Assembly (NCBI GenBank): GCA_036226585.1 | Contig: CP108997.1 | Span: 558,001-622,000 of the forward strand | DNA from: Streptomyces sp. NBC_00708 | GTDB lineage: Bacteria; Actinomycetota; Actinomycetes; Streptomycetales; Streptomycetaceae | Reading direction: 5' to 3' | DNA length: 64,000 bases | Shown here: positions 57,652 to 64,000 of the stretch, piece by piece | Numbering within the stretch: position 1 is the first letter of the stretch | How the letters are laid out: every line of letters starts with the position of its first letter | The notes under the pieces: generated by a model | Told to the model about the DNA's origin: nothing | What the model saw: only the letters and a program-made list of their open reading frames with translations | Database searches by the model: none | Translations under genes and position numbers: made by a program

Positions 57652-58545
57652 CTACTTGCCGCCCACCCCCATCAGTCCGTTGACCAGCGCCTTCCGTGCC
57701 ACGAGGTACACGGCGAAGATCGGTACGACGGAGAGCACGATCGCGGCGAGCACGGCCGGGATGTTCACCCCGAACTGGGACATGAAGTTGAAGAGACCGA
57801 GGGTCAGTACGCGGTTCTCCTCGGACTGGGTCAGGATCAGCGGGAACAGGAAGCCGTTCCACGCCTGGAGGGCCGTGTAGATCGCCACCGTGCTGATGCC
57901 GGCCTTGGACATCGGGATCGCCAGCTGCCACAGCATCCGCAGGGACGAGGCGCCGTCGAGCGCCATGGCCTCGTACATCTCCTCGGAGACATCGCGCATG
58001 GTGCCGCTGAGGATCAGCACCGCGACCGGCATGGCGAAGGCCGCGGTCGGCAGGATGATCGCCGGCAGGCTGTCGTACAGGCCCATCTTGGTGATGAGCA
58101 GGTAGAGCGGCACGATCACGGCCTGGGCGGGGATGGCGACGCCGAGCAGGAAGGTGCGGAAGGCGAGTCCGGAGAGCCGGCTGCGGGTGCGTACCGCGAC
58201 GTACGCGACGGGGACCGAGAGGACCAGCACGATCGCCGTGGTCGCCACAGCGACGATCGCCGTGTTGGAGAGCATCGTGGAGAAGCCGCTGTCCAGCACC
58301 GTGCGGTAGTTGTCGAGCGTCGGGTCGGTCGGGACGGCCAGCGGGTCGCCGTTCAGCGCCTCGTCCTGGTGCATCAGCGAGGACGAGACCAGGGTGTAGA
58401 GCGGGACGATCACGAGCAGGAGCCAGACCACCGAGCCGAGGCCGGCCAGCGGGTTGCCCCACCTGCGGCGTCGCCGCGGGGTGGCGGGGCGGATGCGGGT
58501 CAGGGGCTGCGCGGGGCGCGCCGCGGGGCGGGTGTCGGTCGACAT
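57652..58545 (-). CDS. bxlG: Carbohydrate ABC transporter permease (BxlG type)
   Basis: A 297-residue MalG-type permease with an Arg/Pro-rich N-terminal tail, about six helices and the EAA loop YEAMALDGASSLRMLWQLAIPM. With BxlF and BxlE it imports xylo-oligosaccharides. It starts 4 bases after the BxlF stop codon and is followed by the GH3 gene after 51 bases. The symbol is assigned by gene order and family, matching bxlEFGA clusters in Streptomyces. Confidence 0.9.
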   Translation of the reverse strand: MSTDTRPAARPAQPLTRIRPATPRRRRRWGNPLAGLGSVVWLLLVIVPLYTLVSSSLMHQDEALNGDPLAVPTDPTLDNYRTVLDSGFSTMLSNTAIVAVATTAIVLVLSVPVAYVAVRTRSRLSGLAFRTFLLGVAIPAQAVIVPLYLLITKMGLYDSLPAIILPTAAFAMPVAVLILSGTMRDVSEEMYEAMALDGASSLRMLWQLAIPMSKAGISTVAIYTALQAWNGFLFPLILTQSEENRVLTLGLFNFMSQFGVNIPAVLAAIVLSVVPIFAVYLVARKALVNGLMGVGGK

Positions 58546-58549
58546 CGCG

Positions 58550-59479
58550 TCACATACCTTCCCGGGTGGAGCGCATGTTCCCGAAGCCGCTGAAGCGGAC
58601 GAGGATCAGCGAGATCGCGGTGGCCACGACGACGAGGGCGGTCGCGATCGCGGCGGCGTACCCGAGGTCGTAGGTCTGGAAACCGGTGCGGTACATCAGG
58701 TACGGCAGGATGGTGGTGTCCGTTCCCGGACCGCCCTTGGTCATGATGAGCACGGTGTCGAAGTACGTCAGCGAGCCGACGATCATCAGGACCGAGGAGG
58801 TCGTGATGGTGTTGCGCAGCTGCGGCAGGGTGATGTGGAAGAACTGCCGGAACATGCCCGCGCCGTCGATCTCGGCGGCCTGGTAGAGGACCTGCGGGAT
58901 CTGCCGGGTGCCGCCCTGGTAGATCAGGGTGTGGAAGGGCATGAACTGCCAGCCGCCGACGAACGCCACGGTGAGCAGGGCGCCGGTGGACGAGCCCATG
59001 ATGTTCGGGTCGATCCCGAACCAGGGCCCGATCTCCTTGATGACCCCGAAGTTGGGGTCGAGCAGCGCGTGGAAGAGCATCGCGATGGCTGTGGTGGACA
59101 GCAGGAGCGGGACGAAGAAGATCGCGGAGAGCACGGCGCGGCTGCGCTGCCGGCCGGCCGCCCAGACGCCGAGGAGCAGAGCCACCGGGGTCTGGAAGAC
59201 CCAGCTGATGGTGGTGAGCAGCAGGCTGAGCCAGGCGGCCTGGCGGAATTCGGGGTCCTTGAAGAGCCGGGTCCAGTTGGCTGTGCCGGCGGAGGTCGGG
59301 GAGTTCAGCCCGTCCCAGTGGCAGAAGGAGAGGTACACGGCGATCGCCAGCGGGACGATCGCGAAGAGGGCGAAGAAGAGGATGCCGGGCAGCGCCCAGG
59401 CGACCGGGGGGCGGCCGACGTTGCCGGCGGCCGCCTTCCGTCCTCCGCGCACCTTGGGTGACGAGGAGACGTGCGACAT
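58550..59479 (-). CDS. bxlF: Carbohydrate ABC transporter permease (BxlF type)
   Basis: A 309-residue MalF-type permease: about six helices, the NPCxx-like entry WALPGILFFALFAIVPLAIA, and the EAA loop YQAAEIDGAGMFRQFFHITLPQL. It forms the transport channel with BxlG. The ATG at 59479 lies 2 bases after the bxlE stop, so translation is coupled. The symbol rests on gene order. Confidence 0.9.
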   Translation of the reverse strand: MSHVSSSPKVRGGRKAAAGNVGRPPVAWALPGILFFALFAIVPLAIAVYLSFCHWDGLNSPTSAGTANWTRLFKDPEFRQAAWLSLLLTTISWVFQTPVALLLGVWAAGRQRSRAVLSAIFFVPLLLSTTAIAMLFHALLDPNFGVIKEIGPWFGIDPNIMGSSTGALLTVAFVGGWQFMPFHTLIYQGGTRQIPQVLYQAAEIDGAGMFRQFFHITLPQLRNTITTSSVLMIVGSLTYFDTVLIMTKGGPGTDTTILPYLMYRTGFQTYDLGYAAAIATALVVVATAISLILVRFSGFGNMRSTREGM

Positions 59480-59481
59480 CG

Positions 59482-60792
59482 TTACTTGACGGCCTTCATT
59501 GCGGCGACGAACTGCTCGGGCGTGGACTTGCCGGCGAACAGCTTGCTGATCTCGGTGAGCAGCGGGGTGGCGATCTCGGACTCCAGCGCCTGGTCCCAGG
59601 ACAGGGTGAAGTCGGGGGCCTTCTGGACCATCTCGTACTGGTCGGTGGCGAACTTCGGGTTCGGCGATCCGCTCAGCATGGAGGCGGCGTTGGAGGTGGT
59701 GGGCACGTCGCCGTTGTCCACGAGGGCCTGCGCGTAGGACTTGGAGGCCATGGTCTTGAGGAAGGCTATGGCCGCGTCCTTGTGCTTCGTGCGGGCGTTC
59801 ACCGACCAGTAGTTGGTGGGGTTGCCGACCACGTCGGCCGGGTCACCGACGCCGCCGGCGACGGTCGGGAAGTTCGTCCAGCCGAGGTCCTTCTCGGCGA
59901 ATTCGGGCGCCTTGCCGAGCTGGGTGGAGTACTCCCACGAGCCCATCAGGTGCATGGCCGCCTTGCCCTTGTTGAGCAGGGTGGGCGCACCGCCGTTGCC
60001 GTAGTCGACGGAGTTGAAGTTCTTGCCGAACGCGCCGTCGTCGACGAGCTGCTTGACGGTCTGGGCGGTCTTCAGGACGGCCGGGTCGCCCCAGGCGGAG
60101 CTGTCACCGCTCTGGATCTTGCGGAAGACGTCGGGGCCGCCGATCCGGTCGAGCAGGTACTCCAGCCACATCAGCTCGGGCCACTTGTCGGACCCGCCGA
60201 GGGCGAACGGCGTGATGCCCTTGCCCTTGAAGGTCTTGATGGCCTGCTGCAGCTCCTCCCACGTCTTGGGGACCGTGACGTCGTTCTCGGCGAAGAGGGT
60301 CTTGTTGAAGAAGAGCATCACGGGCTGCATACCGCGCATCGGGACGCCGTAGACCTTCCCGTCGAGGCTGCCGGCCGTGACGATCGACGGCAGGAAGCCG
60401 TCCTTCAGGGTGGCGTCGCTCTTGAACGTCGAGGTGAGGTCGACCAGCTGGTTCGCGTCGACGTACGGCTTGATGGAGCCGCCGCCCCAGTTGAAGAAGA
60501 TGTCGGGGGCGCTCGGGGAGCCCATGGCGCTGCGGAGCTTGTTGACGTAGTCGGTGCCGGGTACGGAGACGAGCTTGACCTTCACGTCGGAGGTCTTGTT
60601 GAACTCCTTGACCGCGGCCTGCTGAACCTTCACGGCGTCGTCGCCGTAGACGTACGCGGTCAGCGTGGCGCCACCGCCGCCGCTGCCGCCGTCCGATCCG
60701 CAGCCCGCCAGGACTCCCGCCATGACCATGGCCGCACCGGCCGCGGTCCATCTCGCCGCACGCTTGCCCTGAGTGAAAATTCCCGACCGCAT
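59482..60792 (-). CDS. bxlE: Xylo-oligosaccharide-binding lipoprotein (BxlE type)
   Basis: A 436-residue CUT1 substrate-binding protein. The signal ends in a lipobox LAGCGS (lipidated Cys at about 31) followed by a Gly/Ser linker. The binding-domain start [23 protein letters not shown] and the [22 protein letters not shown] and [13 protein letters not shown] stretches are typical. The ATG at 60792 has GAGGT 8 bases upstream. It is the first gene of a four-gene operon transcribed away from a LacI gene, with CGAA-N3-TTCG operators 15 and 93 bases upstream of its start. Xylobiose/xylotriose binding is inferred from the operon. Confidence 0.92.
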   Translation of the reverse strand: MRSGIFTQGKRAARWTAAGAAMVMAGVLAGCGSDGGSGGGGATLTAYVYGDDAVKVQQAAVKEFNKTSDVKVKLVSVPGTDYVNKLRSAMGSPSAPDIFFNWGGGSIKPYVDANQLVDLTSTFKSDATLKDGFLPSIVTAGSLDGKVYGVPMRGMQPVMLFFNKTLFAENDVTVPKTWEELQQAIKTFKGKGITPFALGGSDKWPELMWLEYLLDRIGGPDVFRKIQSGDSSAWGDPAVLKTAQTVKQLVDDGAFGKNFNSVDYGNGGAPTLLNKGKAAMHLMGSWEYSTQLGKAPEFAEKDLGWTNFPTVAGGVGDPADVVGNPTNYWSVNARTKHKDAAIAFLKTMASKSYAQALVDNGDVPTTSNAASMLSGSPNPKFATDQYEMVQKAPDFTLSWDQALESEIATPLLTEISKLFAGKSTPEQFVAAMKAVK

Positions 60793-60806
60793 GACCGCAC
60801 CTCTGT

Positions 60807-60817
60807 CGAATCTTTCG
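60807..60817. promoter_or_regulatory. CGAA-N3-TTCG operator, bxlE proximal
   Basis: CGAATCTTTCG lies 15 bases before the bxlE ATG, so a bound repressor would block transcription elongation or the start region. Same consensus as the sites at 60885 and 55069. Confidence 0.7.
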
Positions 60818-60884
60818 GAGTTGCTTGCGAATGTTGCCGGAACCGTACGGTTGGGTTTCGGGCCAGTCAAGAGGTCGCGGACCG

Positions 60885-60895
60885 CGAATTTTTCG
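60885..60895. promoter_or_regulatory. CGAA-N3-TTCG operator, mid-gap
   Basis: CGAATTTTTCG is centred 78 bp from the proximal element, between bxlE and the divergent LacI gene, 48 bases before the LacI ATG. It could control both directions. Confidence 0.7.
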
Positions 60896-60943
60896 CCGGG
60901 GCAGCCCGCTCGGTTCGGGCGCCGGGCGGTTACGATTCGCTGT

Positions 60944-62002
60944 ATGAGCCCCGCAAACGTCCAGTCACATCAGGAGAATGCGCCTGCCGGAGCGTCGTCG
61001 GACGGCGCTGCCACGCTGGCGGAAATCGCCCGAGCGGCCGGAGTCTCGGCTCCGACAGTTTCGAAGGTGCTGAACGGGCGCGCCGATGTCGCGCCCGGTA
61101 CGCGCACCAAGGTCGAGGAACTGCTGCTGCAGCACGGCTACCGCCGCAGACGCGGTTCCACCACGCAGTCGCAACTCATCGACCTGGTCTTCCACGAGCT
61201 GGACAGCGCGTGGGCGATGGAGGTCGTGCGCGGCGTGGAGAACGTCGCGCGCGAGGAGGGCCTGAGCCTGGTCCTCTCGGAGAGCGCCGGCCGCCTCAGC
61301 CCCGGGCAGACCTGGGTCGACGGCGTCCTGGCCCGCCGGCCGGTCGGGGTGATCCTGGTCCTCTCCGACCTCACCGCCGCCCAGCGCGCGCAGCTCACCA
61401 GCCGCAGCATCCCGTACGCGGTGGTGGACCCGGCCGGCGATCCGGGCGACGACATCCCGTCGGTCGGCACGACGAACTGGCAGGGCGGTCTGGCCGCCAC
61501 CCGCCACCTCACCGGGCTCGGCCACCGCAGGATCGGCGTCGTCAGCGGACCGTCCCGGATGATGTGCAGCCGGGCCCGGGTGGACGGCTACCGCGCCGCC
61601 CTGGAGACGGCGGGCGTGCCGATCGACCGGTCACTGATCCGCGAGGCCGAGTTCTCGCACGAGGCCGGGTACGCGGCCGGTATGGAGCTGCTGCGCTCGG
61701 CGGAGCGGCCGACCGCCGTCTTCGCGGGCAACGACCTCCAGGCGCTCGGCGTGTACGAGGCGGCGCGCGAACTGGGTCTGCGCATCCCGGAGGACCTGAG
61801 CGTGGTCGGCTTCGACGACCTGCCGCTCACCCGGTGGATCGGGCCGCCGCTGACCACGGTGCGCCAGCCGCTCATCGAGATGGCCGAGACGGCGGCCCGG
61901 CTGGTCCTCGACCTCGGCCGGGGCAGGCAGCCCGCGACGACGCGCGTGGATCTGGCGACGAATCTGGTGGTCCGCAGCAGCACGGCCCCGCCCTGCCGCT
62001 GA
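60944..62002 (+). CDS. bxlR: LacI-family regulator of xylan use (BxlR type)
   Basis: A 352-residue LacI/GalR repressor. The HTH is at about residues 24-45 ([21 protein letters not shown]), after a short N-terminal extension; the sugar-binding domain ends [20 protein letters not shown]. The ATG at 60944 has no Shine-Dalgarno sequence and is 7 bases after TACGAT, the pattern of a leaderless mRNA. It is divergent from bxlEFGA, and CGAA-N3-TTCG palindromes occur in the shared gap and before the xylanase gene. I recall such palindromes being reported for xylan regulators in Streptomyces; the inducer would be xylobiose. Confidence 0.9.
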   Translation: MSPANVQSHQENAPAGASSDGAATLAEIARAAGVSAPTVSKVLNGRADVAPGTRTKVEELLLQHGYRRRRGSTTQSQLIDLVFHELDSAWAMEVVRGVENVAREEGLSLVLSESAGRLSPGQTWVDGVLARRPVGVILVLSDLTAAQRAQLTSRSIPYAVVDPAGDPGDDIPSVGTTNWQGGLAATRHLTGLGHRRIGVVSGPSRMMCSRARVDGYRAALETAGVPIDRSLIREAEFSHEAGYAAGMELLRSAERPTAVFAGNDLQALGVYEAARELGLRIPEDLSVVGFDDLPLTRWIGPPLTTVRQPLIEMAETAARLVLDLGRGRQPATTRVDLATNLVVRSSTAPPCR

Positions 62003-62113
62003 GCCCCGGACCGCGCCGGGACCGGGACACCCGGGCCGTCGTCCACGCCGTTGTCAGTGCCGGGGTACAGACTGGCGCGTATCCGGCACAACGGCGTTTC
62101 GGGAGGTTCGGTC

Positions 62114-63202
62114 ATGACCGGGGTACTGCTCACCGTGGGCACCCGCAAGGGGCTCTTCATCGGCCGCAGGCGCGGCAGTACGTGGGAGTTCGAGGGGCCG
62201 CATTTCAACGCGCAGGCGATCTACTCGGTCGCCATCGACACCCGGGGCGACCGGCCCAGGCTGCTCGTCGGCGGGGACAGCGCGCACTGGGGCCCGTCCG
62301 TCTTCCACTCCGACGACCTGGGCGCGAGCTGGGTCGAGCCGAAGACCCCGGCGGTGAAGTTCCCGGAGTTCACCGGGACCTCGCTGGAGCGGGTGTGGCA
62401 GCTGCAGCCGGCGGGGCCCGAAGCGCCGGACGTCGTCTACGCGGGCACGGAGCCGGCCGCGCTGTTCCGCTCGGCGGACGGGGGCGAGTCGTTCGAGCTG
62501 GTACGCCCGCTGTGGGAGCACCCGACGCGTTCGCGGTGGGTGCCCGGCGGGGGCGGCGAGGGGCTCCACACGATCCTGACCGACGAGCGGGACGCCCGCG
62601 CCGTGACGGTCGCGGTGTCCACCGCCGGGGTGTTCCGGACCACCGACGGCGGCGCGAGCTGGACCCCGGCCAACAAGGGGGTCTCGGCCGTCTTCCTGCC
62701 CGACCCGGACCCGGAGTTCGGCCAGTGCGTGCACAAGGTCAGCCGGGACGCGGCCGACCCGGACCGCCTCTACCTCCAGAACCACTGGGGTGTCTTCCGC
62801 AGCGACGACGCCGGGGGCAACTGGACGGACATCGGCGCGGGCCTGCCCTCGGACTTCGGCTTCGCCGTGGCCGCCCACCCGCACCGCGCGGACACGGCGT
62901 ACGTCTTCCCGATCAACGCCGACGCCGACCGGGTGCCCGCCGAGCACCGCTGCCGGGTCTTCCGGACGACCGACGCGGGCGCCCACTGGGAGCCCCTGTC
63001 GGCGGGCCTGCCCGAGAGCGCCCACTACGGCACGGTGCTGCGCGACGCGCTCTGCACGGACGACGCGGACCCGGCCGGGGTCTACTTCGGCAACCGCAAC
63101 GGCGAGTTGTACGCGAGCGCGGACGACGGAGACAGCTGGGAGCAGCTGGCCTCGCATCTTCCGGACGTGCTGTGCGTACGGGCGGCGGCGGTCGAGGTGT
63201 GA
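62114..63202 (+). CDS. Asp-box (BNR/sialidase-like) beta-propeller protein
   Basis: A 362-residue protein made of about six Asp-box repeats: SDDLGASW, SADGGESF, TTDGGASW, SDDAGGNW, TTDAGAHW and SADDGDSW, spaced along the chain as in VPS10/exo-alpha-sialidase-like propellers. The sialidase arginine triad is not obvious, so it may bind rather than cut. There is no signal peptide. The ATG at 62114 follows GGAGG by 7 bases and is preferred to a start at 62051. It lies 111 bases after bxlR on the same strand and its stop is 4 bases from the converging ung stop. Function unknown. Confidence 0.85.
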   Translation: MTGVLLTVGTRKGLFIGRRRGSTWEFEGPHFNAQAIYSVAIDTRGDRPRLLVGGDSAHWGPSVFHSDDLGASWVEPKTPAVKFPEFTGTSLERVWQLQPAGPEAPDVVYAGTEPAALFRSADGGESFELVRPLWEHPTRSRWVPGGGGEGLHTILTDERDARAVTVAVSTAGVFRTTDGGASWTPANKGVSAVFLPDPDPEFGQCVHKVSRDAADPDRLYLQNHWGVFRSDDAGGNWTDIGAGLPSDFGFAVAAHPHRADTAYVFPINADADRVPAEHRCRVFRTTDAGAHWEPLSAGLPESAHYGTVLRDALCTDDADPAGVYFGNRNGELYASADDGDSWEQLASHLPDVLCVRAAAVEV

Positions 63203-63206
63203 GCTG

Positions 63207-63884
63207 CTAGGGAAGCCGCCAGTCGACGGGCTGGGCGCCCTGCGCGGCGAGGAGTTCGTTGACCCGGCTGAACGGCCTGGACCCGAAGAAGCCGCGGTCG
63301 GCGGACATCGGGGAAGGGTGCGCGGACTCGATGGCCGGCAGGTCGCCGAGCAGCGGGCGCAGATTGCGGGCGTCGCGTCCCCAGAGCACGGACACCAGCG
63401 GCTTGCCCCGGGCGACCAGGGCGCGGATGGCCTGTTCGGTGACTTCCTCCCAGCCCTTGCCCCGGTGGGCGCCGGGCGAGCGGGGCGCGGTCGTCAGCGC
63501 CCTGTTCAGCAGCAGCACGCCCTGGCGGGTCCACGGGGTCAGGTCGCCGTTCGACGGGCGGGGCAGCCCGAGGTCGTCGTGGAGCTCGCGGTAGATGTTC
63601 TCCAGGCTGCCAGGGAGCCTGCGGACGTCCGGGGAGACCGCGAAGCTCAGCCCGATCGCCATCCCCGGTGTGGGATAGGGGTCCTGACCGACGATCAGGA
63701 CGCGTACGTCGTCGAAGGGCTGCTGGAACGCGCGCAGCACGTTCGCCCCGGAGGGGAGGTAGGTGCGGCCGGCCGCGACCTCCGCACGCAGGAAATCGCC
63801 CATCTCGGCGATGCGGCCCGCCACGGGGGCCAGGGCGTCGGCCCAGCCGGGCTCGACTACTTCGTTCAACGGTCGCGCTGTCAC
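63207..63884 (-). CDS. ung: Uracil-DNA glycosylase (family 1)
   Basis: A 225-residue UDG that excises uracil from DNA in base-excision repair. The water-activating motif GQDPYPTPG (D68) and the minor-groove loop [17 protein letters not shown] (H189) are intact, with [18 protein letters not shown] between them. The GTG at 63884 has no Shine-Dalgarno sequence but is 8 bases after TAGGGT, so the mRNA may be leaderless. Converges on the propeller gene with a 4-base gap. Confidence 0.96.
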   Translation of the reverse strand: MTARPLNEVVEPGWADALAPVAGRIAEMGDFLRAEVAAGRTYLPSGANVLRAFQQPFDDVRVLIVGQDPYPTPGMAIGLSFAVSPDVRRLPGSLENIYRELHDDLGLPRPSNGDLTPWTRQGVLLLNRALTTAPRSPGAHRGKGWEEVTEQAIRALVARGKPLVSVLWGRDARNLRPLLGDLPAIESAHPSPMSADRGFFGSRPFSRVNELLAAQGAQPVDWRLP

Positions 63885-63970
63885 GAAAGATCACCCTACC
63901 GGCGCAACGCGGTCCCCCGGGGATAGGGTGCTGCCCGTCCCTCACCCCTTCGTCCCCCGGGAGCCGGTCC

Positions 63971-64000
63971 ATGACGTCACACGGACAACCGGGCACGTAT
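63971..64000 (+). CDS. Start of an unidentified gene (partial)
   Basis: An ATG at 63971 preceded by GGGAG with 7-base spacing begins a frame MTSHGQPGTY that runs off the window. The ribosome site and position, divergent from ung, support a real gene, but ten residues are too few to name it. Confidence 0.5.
   Translation, partial: MTSHGQPGTY

Noticed and set aside
54533..58462. 1309-residue frame over bxlA, bxlG and the xylanase
   Set aside because: It crosses several genes with strong catalytic motifs in another frame and has an antisense-like Arg/Gly/Pro composition.
1..64000. tRNA, rRNA, riboswitch or prophage/IS features
   Set aside because: Scanning by eye found no tRNA-like cloverleaf, no rRNA stretch, no transposase or integrase motif and no recognised riboswitch core; intergenic gaps are mostly under 250 bases.

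Overview
The window is high-GC DNA with short intergenic gaps, many GTG/TTG starts, Tat and lipoprotein signals, LacI-controlled sugar cassettes and families typical of mycelial actinomycetes (DUF6421, DUF6986, DUF5134, DUF1876, Excalibur, F420-type reductase). Everything points to a Streptomyces chromosome. I see no rRNA, tRNA, CRISPR array, insertion sequence or phage gene. One intergenic gap exceeds 300 bases (37662-38174), and it is a divergent regulatory region.

Layout. 1-7200 is mixed housekeeping: a TetR repressor divergent from an F420-type reductase with clear palindromic operators, a geranylgeranyl-reductase-type flavoprotein, an M20 dipeptidase, an MBL hydrolase, a TmrB-like kinase fused to a Nudix domain, and an Excalibur membrane protein. 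7237-14887 is an alpha-galactoside cassette: two ABC permeases and a lipoprotein (no ATPase), a secreted GH27 alpha-galactosidase, a ROK kinase and a LacI regulator with a perfect 12-bp operator. 14913-30315 is mostly core or accessory metabolism: a possible GGCT-like protein, a DUF6986 aldolase, ETF beta/alpha, flavin reductase, thioredoxin, acyltransferase, the DUF6421-SDR-threonine aldolase operon, GDPD, GNAT, DUF5134, an M56 peptidase, PAP2, HAD and an ArsR regulator.

30451-48444 looks like an arabinose/galactose (arabinan or arabinogalactan) utilisation locus: mutarotase, LacI, a YtfQ/YtfR/YtfT/YjfF-type sugar ABC transporter, a GH127 enzyme with a triplicated beta-trefoil lectin, a GH2 enzyme with an AbfB module, a PhyH-type dioxygenase, a second LacI, and a larger GH2 enzyme with PA14 and LamG modules. 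Palindromes with a CAACGTT core sit in its divergent promoters. 48678-50660 is an interlude with an old-yellow-enzyme reductase and two small proteins.

50696-62002 is a glucuronoxylan locus matching the bxl cluster known from streptomycetes: secreted GH115 alpha-glucuronidase, secreted GH10 xylanase, intracellular GH3 beta-xylosidase, two permeases, a binding lipoprotein, and a divergent LacI (BxlR type). CGAA-N3-TTCG palindromes occur at both promoters. The inferred flow is extracellular cutting by the xylanase and glucuronidase, uptake by BxlEFG, and intracellular hydrolysis by BxlA. The energising ATPase (probably a shared MsiK type) is not in the window. The window closes with an Asp-box propeller protein, uracil-DNA glycosylase and the start of another gene.

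The points I rate highest are the PhyH dioxygenase inside the arabinan locus, the shared CAACGTT operators, the only TTA (bldA) codon I found, in the GH2-AbfB gene, and several apparently leaderless genes. All functions are read from motifs and context; no database search was run.
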